Source: Mucidula mucida (taxonomy: Eukaryota > Basidiomycota > Agaricomycetes > Agaricales > Physalacriaceae). From it: DNA of 43,746 nucleotides. The translations under genes and the position numbers were made by a program. The stretch is from assembly GCA_015501055.1 (NCBI GenBank), contig JADNYV010000290.1, positions 1-43,746 of the forward strand. The letters run 5' to 3'. Of the stretch, positions 8,859 to 18,796 are shown piece by piece. Under the pieces are notes generated by a model that saw nothing but the letters and a program-made list of their open reading frames with translations, was not told where the DNA came from and did not search any database. Each line of letters starts with the position of its first letter. The stretch's first letter is position 1.

Positions 8859-11800
8859 ATGGCAGGCTCATCGTCCCAGCCGCTGCCCGACTTGTGGGAG
8901 CAACGAGAGTTCGAACTCGGGATTGATGGATATAGCGACATCCCCATCTCACGCCCTCGTGGTCGTCCAAGGCAGGACACGTATCATGTTCATACCTCAC
9001 TTGCTGGAGGCCCTTACGAGACAGAACAACGAGACCATGTCCTTCAGGCTGACACGCATGGTGGTATCTCTTCCCATGCTTTGCCTACTGCGAAGCGGCC
9101 GAAAATACGCCCGAAGGATCTGGATGATGCTTTCGCTCAGATGGACTTTGAGGTCGAGCACAACAGCACGCCCATGGACGTTCCTCCACCACCTGATGCT
9201 ATGGACGTGGACAACGACGAGAGCGATGGAGAGGACTATGAGGAGGGCTACGAGCAGGAGACGCAGACTGATACTGGAAAGCGGAAACGAAGTGGAGCCT
9301 CGGTACGTCTGCAATTTGCAGTCAATAATTGATTAATGTCTTACATCTGGGCGCAGGACAATCCTATGGCGGAATGGCTTCCTTGGCTCTATATTTTCCT
9401 GGAGGAGAGTCTTCGTCGGCATGGCCTTGGGAACGCCACTTTGGATCCCAAGTGTTGTAAATGTGGCGCTTGCATGGTGCCCAGCGCAGAGGCTGAGGCT
9501 GACCGGGTCTCTGAACCAGTAGTTGAGACAGCATGTGGCGGCGGATGCGCCGAGAATGGCGGATGTGCTGCAGGGTGCACTGATACGACCCCGCCGCGTA
9601 CTTGCACCGAGCTGTATTGCTGCCTAGATTGCGGTGAATTCTTCGAATGTCTGGAATGTTCGCTGGATCGCCACGCTTGGTCGCCATTGCATGTTCTGCA
9701 GGTAATGCTCAGCTTATTTGTATGTGGACCCCTTTTGACGTTTATTTTAGGTATGGCGCGATGAGTCTTGGCATCGGACGAGTCTTCGCAACATGGGTCT
9801 GGTGTACCAGGTTGGACACCAGGGCGGACACTGCATCTATCCGGACAAGACGCCTCGTTTGATGACGGTTATCCACGTCAACAGGATCCACACTGTCAGT
9901 TATAGGTACTGCTCTTGCGACGTCTCGGACCACGAGAACAAATGGCAGCAACTTCTTCGAAATGGGTGGTACCCTGCAAGCACGGCGTATCCTGCACATG
10001 CGCAACGATGGAGGTTTTGAGACTCTTTCGCCGGTTGAGAGTCATCGCAACCATCAATGTGCGCGACTTTCTTACAGTCTTGGAGCGGATGACAGATCCA
10101 TATGGGACGGAGTACACGCCGGACCGATATAAGGTGTTCGCTAGAATCTCGCGCCAGTGGACTTTCCTCGAACGGGTTCGGCGTTCGGGGGTGGCTCATG
10201 CACCAGGCGGACTGGCGGAGGCAAAGCCTGGATCTCTTATTGTCAATTGCTGGGCTTGTCCACGGGTGGGGGTTAATTTGCCGGCTGATTGGGAGTCGGT
10301 CGATGAGAAATATCAGTAAGTTAACATTGTGGATCTTGATGGCTTCGGGCTGACTGTCGCAGCTACCGGTATCAAGGGATGTACTCTGTTGACGCCAATT
10401 TCCGCATGAACTGCAAGATGAGGCCGGAACCTCGACCCGATCTCCCGCTATACGACGGTCTGGGAGTTCAGATGCCCACGGAGATGTATCACGACTGGCT
10501 GCGTCAGTACATCACCAAAGAAGATGTGAGATTTCTTGATGTTTTTGAAGTCCCGGTGCTCATCCATGTTTCAAGGTCACGAGCTGTATATCCTTTGCTG
10601 CTTTGATGCAGAAAGATACTCGCTTTTCTGTGGGACTTCGGTGGTCCGGGGTTCTCGGCGTGATTTGCGCGCGGCATGAAATCATGCTAGGCCTTGGGGA
10701 TTTACAGAAGGGGGAACGGTACGCTGGTCTATTTATTTTTGAAGTCGGCGAAAGAGACTGATTTGCGCTTCAGGTATAAAAATACAGATTTTGTGCTCTA
10801 CACCGTCCTTAGTCGTATGGGGCTGAAAGAGATTACCGTCACGTACGATATCGCGTGCCAGTACAAGAAACACTTCTTCGAGCGTATCAAAGCCTTGCCG
10901 CCGGCGCTACAGGACATCATGGGCGAGTTACCAAACATTCAATGGGCATTGCCCGTTTGGCACGGGAACGTTCATGAGGTAAAATGCGAGGCTTCCGAGT
11001 CGCTGAAGTTCAAAGTTGGGGTGGGTAAAACCGACGGGGAGGGCATTGAACGTGTATGGGCGGTTCTGAACCCGTTCTCATACATGACGAAGGAGCAGCT
11101 CCCCGGAGCCCGTCACGACAATATTGAAGACAAGATCAACTATCATAATTTCACGAAGAACATTAACCTTGGTAAGCCGATACTTGTGGGATTCGCTTGT
11201 ACTAATGTTTTCTCAGGAAAGACGCTGCTTTGTCGCCTGAAGATTGCGCTGGAAGAGCGTGCGCGGCAGGTGGCCAGCTTTGACGAGGTTAACGGCGCCC
11301 TCGAAAAGAAGCTTTGCGGTGACTGGACTCAGATGGTGCTGGATTGGATCGCCGACAATACGAAACCCAATCCATATGCGCCATCGGGCAAGAGTGAGTT
11401 CTATCGCGATTATTGGAGGAAAGCGAACGACTAAATGGAAACACAGTGAAGACTAGCGAGGCGGAAGTACGACGAGACTTACAGAAGCAGGAAGCGGAGG
11501 AGGAGGCTGCCGATTTGGCAGCCGGTGTACTTCCAGAGGATGAGGCGCCGCCCAAGCCATCGAAGGACGGAGCGAAGGGCAAAAAGAAGAAGACCCAGAA
11601 AAAGTCGTCGCGCATGAGTGCAGCGGGGTTTCTTATATTGGGGTTGCAAATACAGGACGGGCAGTAAGTGACACTGTCTTTTGTTGCGGCTGGGGACTGA
11701 GAATTTCCTTAGGCGCCGTTTGATCCTAGACAAGACAACATCAGCTAATCCGACGCTTGCACAGGAGAGCAAGATCCATCAACGCGTCGAGTCATAACGG

Positions 11801-12950
11801 CGAAAATCAAGGAATTTCGGAAATGGCAAGTCAGGTATATGCCTGGGGTGGAGGAGATTCTAGAGGAGGAAGAGGAAGCACGTCGCGAGATGGGGTCGGC
11901 AGCCCTAATGGCGGAGGATATAAAGCTTTGGTTACCCTCAGAGTGCGCCTCGCATCATCGCGAGCAATCCAAATGTCCGGACCGCTTGTTCGACAACGAG
12001 GCTGCTCTGCGGAAGGGGCAATGCGCCGACGCTCTGGCCCGTCTTCGCGCTCGCTTGCTGGCAAATCGATACATGATCAACTACCGCAATGCTGAATCTC
12101 GCGGACAGAAGGCCACAACGCGCGCTTCGAAGCTGTTGGAAACGATCCGTGCAAAGATAAAGGAGGCTACAAAGAAGTATCGCGACGGTTGGGCAGCTTT
12201 GGTGTGCTTGGTTGGCGAGGAAGGATGTGGCGCATTTCGCGTTTTGGAGGATTCGGATGTAAAGGTGTACAAGACGGAGGAGGATGATGCCGAGGCTGTA
12301 AAAAAACTCGGTCGCCTCGATGGCAGAGATAGCAAGGTGACAGGCACGGGACGAGAGAAGAAGCAGGACAAGGCGCAGGACAAGAAGTTTGAGAAGCAGA
12401 AGAAGAAGAAGACAAAGAGGCGGGACGCACCGGGTGAGACGAAACAGACGATGTCTGGATTTGGACAGCAGATGGCGGGCCGGATGCTGAAGATGACGGG
12501 TATCTGCACGAATGTAGACACATTCCATTGTCTTTGGTGATTCCGGCTGACATCTTTGTAGGTGTGCGCATCGAATGGGCAAAGGCTTTGGCCCGAAAAA
12601 CGCGGTGGGCAGAGGAGGTTGAAATCCTCAAGGAGGAGATGAGGCGCGTCCTTCGAAGCTTGGCTTGGGAGGCAAGCGAGTGGTCGAACTATGCCAACCG
12701 GAGACCTCCTGGGTTGAGTCACGCGGCATGGGGAGGTCGTCGCGCCTATGCGCTGTCTCAGGCGAAGGCGAGGGTGCGCATCAGGACGTATTTCGAGAAG
12801 CTTTGGCTAGCGTCGAGTCCGGCGCGTGGTAAACAGGCGGGGCCCATGGATGGTATCGCGCTGGAGGAAATGACGATTTTGGTAGGCCAGGAACAAGTGC
12901 CGAATGCAGCGTGTGAGTCATCGTGGTTGACATTAGTGTATATTAGGTAG
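8859..12950 (+). CDS. KDZ-type transposase with CxC2 cysteine cluster (frame-broken)
   Basis: Starts MAGSSSQPLPDLWE. Segments in order: an acidic N-terminus (about 147 aa); a Cys-rich cluster (CCKCGACM, then CGGGC and CAAGC, then YCCLDCGEFFECLEC); the CxC2 part with GHQGGHC and YCSCD; DRYKVFARISRQW; the DANFR motif (first catalytic Asp) near 10,395; ARHEIMLGLGDLQKGER; VTYDIACQ; LPVWHGN; TDGEGIERVW (catalytic Glu region) near 11,030; and a Lys-rich coiled coil with WIWTADGG and RIEWAKALARK. Introns: 9304-9357, 9702-9751, 10318-10362, 10526-10575, 10729-10783, 11173-11218, then in the C-terminal region. Three -1 frame breaks lie near 10,001, 11,784 and 12,456. The last exon(s) end at the TE junction near 12,950. 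The family is a eukaryotic DDE-type DNA transposase. Confidence 0.85.
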
Positions 12951-13235
12951 TCGCGCCATACGCCGTTTTGGCCCAATATATTCTGTATCCCGTCATTACC
13001 CGTTTTGTTTGCATGCCCCGACGAATATCCGGGCCTCCGCCGTGGATGGGTACCAATCTGTACGAACATCCGGGCCTCCGCCGTGGATGGACACGGCAGC
13101 CGAACGGCACGGCTATATATGGCAGGTGACGAAGAGACAAGTGGACTGACAGTTGCCACTATGACAACTGACGGCAAAATACAAGCATTTAGCCTGACCA
13201 CTGTCATGAATGAGGCAATTTTGTGCAACCACAGG
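12951..13235. other. Non-coding insert between KDZ gene and gypsy relic
   Basis: The KDZ frame is lost at about 12,950 and gag homology begins at 13,235. Between them is sequence with a CTATATATGG box at about 13,111 and a tandem repeat (below). A palindrome CACAG-CAC-CTGTG marks the right junction. I could not find matching terminal inverted repeats. Confidence 0.45.
13021..13090. repeat. Tandem repeat, 29 bp unit, 41 bp period
   Basis: ACGAATATCCGGGCCTCCGC at 13,021 and ACGAACATCCGGGCCTCCGC at 13,062 begin two copies of a 29 bp unit, separated by 12 bp. Confidence 0.85.
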
Positions 13236-13807
13236 TGCTGTGCCTTCCAATCCTTGTACTTCTCTGGCAACCCGTCTCGGCTGCCATAGATCTGATCAAT
13301 GATCTTCTCGTTGGCATTGGTCTCGAGAAGTTGTACGACAAATGCGTCATCCTTCGAATATCCTGCCTGAGTGAGCAGAACCTTGAACTTCTGGAAGAAA
13401 TCTTGAGCGGTGTCTTGCCCCTGGCGCAACCACTTGATCTGGTCTTGCGCGTCTCGCGCGAGGTTGGAATCCACAAATCGCTCCTTCAAATGCTCCTTGA
13501 ACTCCGTTCAAGAGACTGTCCATTCCTCTTCTTCCTTGTCGAAGTTCTGGTCCAAGTAGTTCTGGACCCATGCGTCTACATAATCTCCTCGGATGTAGGA
13601 GAGAACAACATCAATCCTTTCGGAGTCAGATGTGAGGTTGTTCTTCTTGTCACGGATGTATGTAAAGATGGATCGCCACCAGCTCTTGTACTTGGCCTTG
13701 TCCCCATCATAGTCATAAGGCTTGTTGACAAGGGATTGGCCGTTGGTTTTGACATCGGCATGATGAGCGGGTGCGTAATGAGTGGTTTCGGGTGCTTCGT
13801 TGGACAT
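13235..13807 (-). pseudogene. gag: Partial gypsy gag
   Basis: Starts MSNEAPETTHYAP and continues through the retrotransposon gag helical region (YKSWWRSIFTYIRDKK, DAWVQNY, then ARDAQDQIKWLRQGQD and KIIDQIYGSRDGLPEKY). It corresponds to about the first 190 residues of the intact gag at 37,181-38,110. A frame break lies near 13,500, and the zinc-knuckle part is missing because the copy is truncated at 13,235. Confidence 0.8.
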
Positions 13808-14404
13808 GGTGAATCGGGGTGATGAGATCAGAGAGTGAAAGGGTGAAAATGGAGATATGGGTGATGCGGATTTGGATGAAACGGGTGAGGGGATAGAGGT
13901 TTGGATGAATAAGGAGGAATTGCCTAGATCTGAAATAGAATCCAGGACTTGGTAGGGTGGGGAATGATGGTGTGTATTATAAGGTAAGTAAAGTAGGTAG
14001 GTATTGTAACTGTCTACGCTATTTTACCGACTACTGACTACGTATCTACGGAGCCCAAGAGCTTATCACAAGTTCGCAATTGCCCAGCCGACGTCCCTCT
14101 GGTGTGAGGTAAGCCGAAGTTTTCCTGGGAACGGGGGTTGACCCGTAAACAGCGCCCACTGAAGTGCAACTGCCAAAAGTTCGTTCTCGTGAGAACGGCT
14201 ACTTCCAGCACCCGAGGCAGTTATCTCTAACTGTTAGCCGGCGCTACTGAGACCAATACACATGTATGCGGACGTGCACTGGGATTAGGATTCTGTCAAT
14301 CTGTAAACAGGAAAGGGAATGGGGAATGTGCGATGATCAAACAGCGAAGTGCTGATTGACGATCAGGGATGTGTGGTAGGTGGTAGAAAGGAGTTCTGAT
14401 CTTC

Positions 14405-14936
14405 TGTTAGCAACTGACTATAGCCACGAGGCTAAACCAGGTACCACAGAGAGACTTAAGGAAAAGAAACGTTTGCGTTTGTAAGACTAGGCTAGGCCAG
14501 GTGTATAAATGAGATTGGAACTAAAGTACAATGATACTACACTACTGCTTATATACTAGTAAGTCTGTGTTTGGGACTCCTTGTCCATACGTGTTTCCGC
14601 TAGGGATAACTCCACGCCCTTGACCCAGTGCTGTATGCTACTAGTCCGTGAAACCATTAAATACGAGTGGTGTCTGCATGTAAGTAATAATACTGAAACA
14701 ACCATGTGTGCTACGAGTGTCGGTGGTGTGTATTCAATAGGGAGTCCATGAGGTATCGGCATGTATGATGTCATCCATGTGTTGGACATGTGTCCAACAT
14801 GAGTACGGCTTTGGTAATGAAAAGTGGTATGATTGGTGACGAAACAGATGATGAAACAGTCCGTTGATTGATAAGACAAGGCCCCCAATAAGATATGATA
14901 AGATGTGAAAATGTGAAAATATGGCGATTCATAACA
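14405..14936 (-). repeat. LTR of gypsy family 1 (about 532 bp)
   Basis: Bounded by TGTTA at 14,405 and TAACA at 14,932-14,936. It is closely similar to the LTRs at 36,056-36,583 and 38,614-39,140. Confidence 0.85.
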
Positions 14937-14937
14937 A

Positions 14938-15378
14938 ACGCAACCCAAAGCTAAGCTTTCTGACAAGCGACATGGGCCATTTGAGATCACTGACATACTT
15001 GGCCCAGTAACCTATTGCCTCAAGTTACCACCAAAGTGGCGCATTCACCCAGTCTTCCACACATCCCTACTTACCCCGTACATTGAGACCCCTGCTTATG
15101 GTCCTAACTTCCCAGGAGTTCCCCCAAACCTACTAAACACTGATGAAGAGTACAATATGGAGGAGATCCTGAACTCACGGCCGGCTTGTAATAAGCAGGG
15201 CATGGAGTACCTGGTAAAGTGATTGGACTATTTAAGGTCTGAGAATACGTGGGAGCCGGTGTCGGGACTGACAAAGGTGCTGGATAAGATAGCTGACTTC
15301 CACAAGGCAGACCCAAAGGTGTACAAGAAGCCACTCCCTTGCCTACAAGGCCTCAGTGTCTTGATTGAAGATATCTGA
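14938..15378 (+). pseudogene. pol: C-terminal integrase/chromodomain of a second Ty3/gypsy family
   Basis: The frame reads KLSDKRHGPFEI, then LKLPPKWRIHPVFHTSLL (integrase C-terminal GPY/F-like part), then EEYNMEEIL and YLVK..LDY..SENTWEP (chromodomain), and ends at 15,378. A TGA at 15,220 sits where the chromodomain Trp (VKW) is expected, as after a TGG to TGA change. The upstream pol is absent because family-1 gypsy sequence begins at 14,936. The chromodomain would target insertion to marked chromatin. Confidence 0.8.
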
Positions 15379-15427
15379 GCAGGGACTTCTGCGCTTCAGG
15401 CGCAAGCACAGCCTAAAGAGGGGGTAT

Positions 15428-15872
15428 TGTTATGAATTGCCTCTATTCTATTGCCCCCACCTCAGTCCACCTTGTCATCACGTCAACACCACACTCTTTC
15501 ATCATCACATATCACACGCTCCGGGTCCGGTTCACACTGCCTTAGCCCAGGCCTAATCCAGGTATAGCCCAACAGCATAACCTGTCACCTGTCCATCACC
15601 CCATGACGCAATCCACATTGCCTCTTGTTTAACTTTAGCCATTCTATTGTTTACACAGCCACAAACTCTTTATATATATATACAGCCTTTCTAGGTAGAT
15701 TCCTCAGTTTGTCAACTTCGTCTCTACACTGTTTGGTAGCTCCCTGCACTGTATTGAGCCTGACCTGCTCCTACCTCACCCTATTATCATCTTTGCCTTT
15801 TGTCTCCATTGTTCTCCCGTCTTTGTGCAACTTAAGTGATTGTTTGGTTTATGCCGGACTCCGTCCTCAACA
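15428..15872 (+). repeat. 3' LTR of the second gypsy family
   Basis: It follows a purine tract (AAAGAGGGGGTAT) and begins TGTTATGAATTGCC. A TATATATATA promoter-like box lies near 15,673. The right end is placed at CTCAACA (15,872), because kinase homology begins directly after it; that end is inferred. Confidence 0.6.
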
Positions 15873-16234
15873 CAAAGCAGGCTGGAACACTGTGCCAATT
15901 CAGGCTGGCTATACAAGACTTTGTGTCATCACGCCAGTCTCATCCCACTTCCTGCCCAATCTTTACCTATTGCTCCTTCCTTGACGGCTCCTGCAGCGTC
16001 TTCATATTATCATCAGGGGAAACATTGGCGCTTCAAGGAAGTGACACCTACCGCCACCAGATATGACTTCCACCACAACAGACCACTCTCAGAAGAGGAG
16101 ACATGTGTCACCCAAAGTCTAAGCTTATTGATTTGAGCTGGAGGTTAGAGAGTATGGGCACAATTCCGTTTAATTGGCAAAACACAAAGGAAGAGGAGTC
16201 TGAGCTTAAGAAGAGGAAACTGAGTGAATTGTAG
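15873..16234 (+). pseudogene. FunK1 kinase C-terminal relic
   Basis: Reading frames here match the C-terminus of the FunK1 gene at 29,402-32,264. GWLYKTLCHHASLIPLPA parallels RWLYETLRHHATLIPLPA, TRYDFHHN parallels ITYDFHEN, and WRLESMG with a final KKRKL parallels ERLEGMG with PKRLK. At least one frame change lies between the blocks (about 16,105). The stop is at 16,232. Homology starts right after the gypsy-2 LTR, so that element probably inserted in this kinase copy and only the C-terminal stump remains. Confidence 0.75.
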
Positions 16235-16239
16235 GTTAG

Positions 16240-16480
16240 GTTCAGATATTTGTACTATTAGAGATTTTCTTGTAACTTAATTGTTTGTGAATTGACATCT
16301 ATCTATCAGTTGTAAGTTGGCAAGGAGATGGTCACCAATATCATTGGCCAACCATGGCCAATTTCTCTTCTCTTACCTCCATCATTCATTCAGCATTACT
16401 TTGTTCTGCCTGTTTACGGCAACAATGCCCATGAATAGTAGCAACTGTAAAAAGAACTCTGCATCTTTGTCCCGATAACT
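16240..16480. other. AT-rich spacer
   Basis: No coding frame or repeat that I can support. Confidence 0.4.
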
Positions 16481-16680
16481 ATGGCTACAAGCCTTGCCAA
16501 CCTCTGTCATACTCCTCGCCTTATCAACCTCTTGCCACCAAAATCAAGTTGTGAAAGAAAGCCACTTCCACCTGGTCCAAAAGAATGCCCTATAATTGGA
16601 AACCTACTTGCCCAAGGAAATAAAATGGCTGACTTGGGGAAAACATTACCATGCGAGCCCTCTATGATTTCTATTCAGTA
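16481..16680 (+). pseudogene. Cytochrome P450 N-terminal fragment
   Basis: The frame from 16,481 contains RKPLPPGPKECPIIGNLL, the proline-rich hinge typical of microsomal P450s just after the membrane anchor. The frame stops at 16,679. No heme-binding Cys motif, I-helix or ExxR is seen downstream, so this is at most a first-exon scrap. The call rests on one motif. Confidence 0.45.
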
Positions 16681-17355
16681 GCTTACAGGTTGATATAGGT
16701 GGTGTTGCATTTATGTGCGCCTTATCACCCTTGCCATTCTCAGCATCTTTCCCTTTGCACAAGAACTCACTTCATTATCTACTCTGCGCGTCATTTCCAA
16801 TGGACGGAGCAATGCAATCCAGCTCTTCTCATACCATGAACTCAATGCACTTGTTGCAAACTTGTGGAATGGGTAGAAGTCAAAGGCCAAAGTTATACTA
16901 AATCCAAGAGGAGGAGATCAGCAAGTTAGAAACCCTGTGTTTATGCATATCCATGAGTACATCACACACTGACAATTGTCATTGGGCTTATGCTCATGCT
17001 TTATAATAATAGCACATTAATTATCCTGCAAAGCGTGTATGGCTATAATATCTTTTTTGAGGAGCCGCAAGTTGCCAAGGTAGAGGCAACCATTTAGATT
17101 GTATCTGTGCAGCTGCATTTCTTGTTAAAATGTTTCTTATTGTACGTGCCATCCATGTTTGTTAAAACCTTAATTAAACCAAATTGTAGTGCAACATGTA
17201 ATTTACTGGATACTAGAAACTCCATGTTAACAGCGCATCTTTTGTCGGAGAGCATCAACTAGGTTGCGGAACAGTCTTAGAACAATGGTAGATTTACTCT
17301 CCTTGCATCCTAAATTAAGATTAAAGTTTACCGTTAGGCACACAGTGATTTTTCA
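16681..17355. other. AT-rich spacer, no gene seen
   Basis: About 670 bp of low-GC sequence with stops in all frames. Nothing recognised. Confidence 0.4.
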
Positions 17356-17494
17356 ACCTTGTGTGTATTGACTCATGTGTCAGCATGGAAAAACAAGAAG
17401 GTAGTTCAAATGGATTGTTGTGTCGCTTTACTGACCGTGACATGATAAATGTCGCTCATTTGTAATATTTACTCATTCGGTGTCAGCTGGCTTT
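17356..17494 (+). repeat. Repeat copy 1, probable copia LTR end plus PBS
   Basis: Shares about 130 bp with 22,031-22,159 in the same orientation (CTTGT.TATTGACTCATGT.TCAGCATG, CAAATGGATTGTTGTGT, AATATTTACTCATT). The end GGTGTCAGCTGGCTTT / GGTATCAGCAGGCTTT resembles the tRNA primer site that follows a copia LTR. Confidence 0.6.
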
Positions 17495-17881
17495 AATGGG
17501 GACGGGGCTATCAGCTGGATGAGCCGGCTTCAATCTTTTGTCACTTTGTCGGCAACAGAATACAAGTTTGTTGCTGCCTGCTCTTCGGATCAGGAGATTA
17601 TGTGGCTATGCAACCTTTTCACCAAGTTTGGCTATAAATTCACCTCGGCATCTCAACTCTACACCAATAATCAATCTGCCATGGCAGTTGCCAGGAACCC
17701 AGAGCATCACGGACATATGAAGAACCTCAACCTCAAGTTCTATTGGGTACAAGTTGCCCGCCAAAAAATCTGCATTGACCACATCCGCACGGATAACATG
17801 CCAGCCAATGCTCTGACAAAGGCTCTTGGCTGGGAGAAGATGCAGCATACGGTCAAGCTGCTTGGGCTCATTCCATCCTAG
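17495..17881 (+). pseudogene. pol: Ty1/copia RNase H fragment
   Basis: The frame reads GAISWMSRLQSFVTLSATEY, AACSSDQEIMWL, YTNNQSAMAVARNPEHH, then IDHIRTDNMPANALTKAL and stops at 17,881. This is the C-terminal RNase H of copia pol. The catalytic EYxA and DNQS positions appear as EYKF and NNQS, so it is likely inactive. It joins directly to a PBS-like repeat on its left, so the rest of the element has been deleted. Confidence 0.8.
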
Positions 17882-17901
17882 ATGTATTCAGCTGAAGTGA
17901 A

Positions 17902-17982
17902 GTGTTACTGTACAGCTAGTATACATCCGGTATTTACATTAGGACCTACAATTACATCATCGTACTTTCCATATAGCCTGAT
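17902..17982 (+). repeat. Start of copia LTR (partial)
   Basis: TGTTACTGTACAGCTAGTAT and the following about 60 bp match the reverse complement of 21,945-22,024. It follows the RNase H stop by 20 bp, as a 3' LTR should. It breaks near CATATAGCC, where inverted copia sequence begins. Confidence 0.75.
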
Positions 17983-18640
17983 AGCCCTGTCCCCATCTTG
18001 ACAACCCATCCGGTGGTTGAACAACCATTGTTCAGATTCCCCCGTGGTTAGTGTCACAGTATGTGGTGAAGAGTTAACCGGATTGGTTGGGGTCAGGTGC
18101 ATATTTGATCTTATAGTTGACAGTCCCCTGAATGTAGCAGAGAACTCGTTTGAGAGCTTCCCAATGGGCTGGTCCGGGGTTCTTAAGGTACCAAGAGAGC
18201 ACACTGATAAGGTACGCAAGGTCAGGGCGAGTAGCAATGGCGAGGTAGGCAACAGCTCCAACAGTGTTAATGTAGGGCTTGTCCTGCATGAATTTGTAAT
18301 CTGCAGCAGAACATGGTCCCATTGCCTTGGAGAGTTTAACACTTGGGTCAAGTGGCATTGTGACTGAATTACAGTCTGCCATTCCTGCGCATGCAAGGAC
18401 ATTAAGAGCATACTGCCGTTGAGACAGAGTGAGTGATCAACAAGCACGGTCGCACTTAATCTTGACGCCAAGAAGAAAGGAAGTGGGGCCAAGATCACAC
18501 TGCACGGAGAGCCGCCCATTGTCTGGTGCAGTGTTTGAGCATTGAAGCTGCCTGAATGACTGTCTTTCAGTGGTAATGACTGAAGTAGGCTCCTTTTGGG
18601 CCCAAAGGTGACTTGTCAACTTATCCACACATCGAGAAAA
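17971..18640 (-). pseudogene. pol: copia RT C-terminus and RNase H start
   Basis: Motifs: LGPTSFLLGVKIKCDR, NSVTMPLDPSVKL, VGAVAYLAIATRPDLAYLI, HWEALKRVLCYIQGT, then an RNase H start with YCD and NNGCSTTGWVVKMGTG. Stops lie inside (TGA near 18,075 and 18,437). The RT palm with its YVDD box is not present. The final ATGGGGACAGGGCTATCAG also occurs, inverted, at about 17,498, where the + strand RNase H begins. Confidence 0.75.
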
Positions 18641-18696
18641 ACTAACTACATACTGACAGGTTAATAACTCTTGATATTTATAACTGAACGCCACAC

Positions 18697-18795
18697 TACG
18701 GCCGTGTTCCGGTCGTTACGGACCGTATCTTACAGCCATAAACCAAATATGGGTGGGCAACTTATGGCCGTACCCGTAACGGTACAGCACACATC
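18697..18795. repeat. Imperfect foldback (inverted repeat) inside copia
   Basis: Left arm CGTTACGGACCGTATCTTAC...AGCCATAAA and right arm TTATGGCCGTACCCGTAACGG are inverted copies around AATATGGGTGGGCAA. It interrupts the copia frame exactly where the first part of RT is missing. It may be a small MITE-like insert. Confidence 0.55.
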
Positions 18796-18796
18796 T

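Larger units (their letters stand above)
13235..14936 (-). mobile_element. Truncated Ty3/gypsy copy (family 1): 5' LTR, leader, partial gag
   Basis: On the minus strand it reads LTR (14936-14405), leader, then gag from 13,807. It ends abruptly at about 13,235 inside gag. The leader and gag match the copy at 36,056-38,613. No pol or 3' LTR follows. The LTR outer end abuts integrase sequence of a second gypsy family at 14,937, so this copy appears to have inserted there and later lost its 3' part. Confidence 0.8.

Noticed and set aside
1..12950. TET/JBP dioxygenase gene, which I recall as linked to KDZ elements in fungi
   Set aside because: I looked for HxD...H with a following Arg in the cassette and did not find it.
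12758..13230. Minus-strand continuation of the partial gag frame
   Set aside because: After 13,235 the residues no longer match the intact gag; it is chance open frame through the insert and the KDZ exon.
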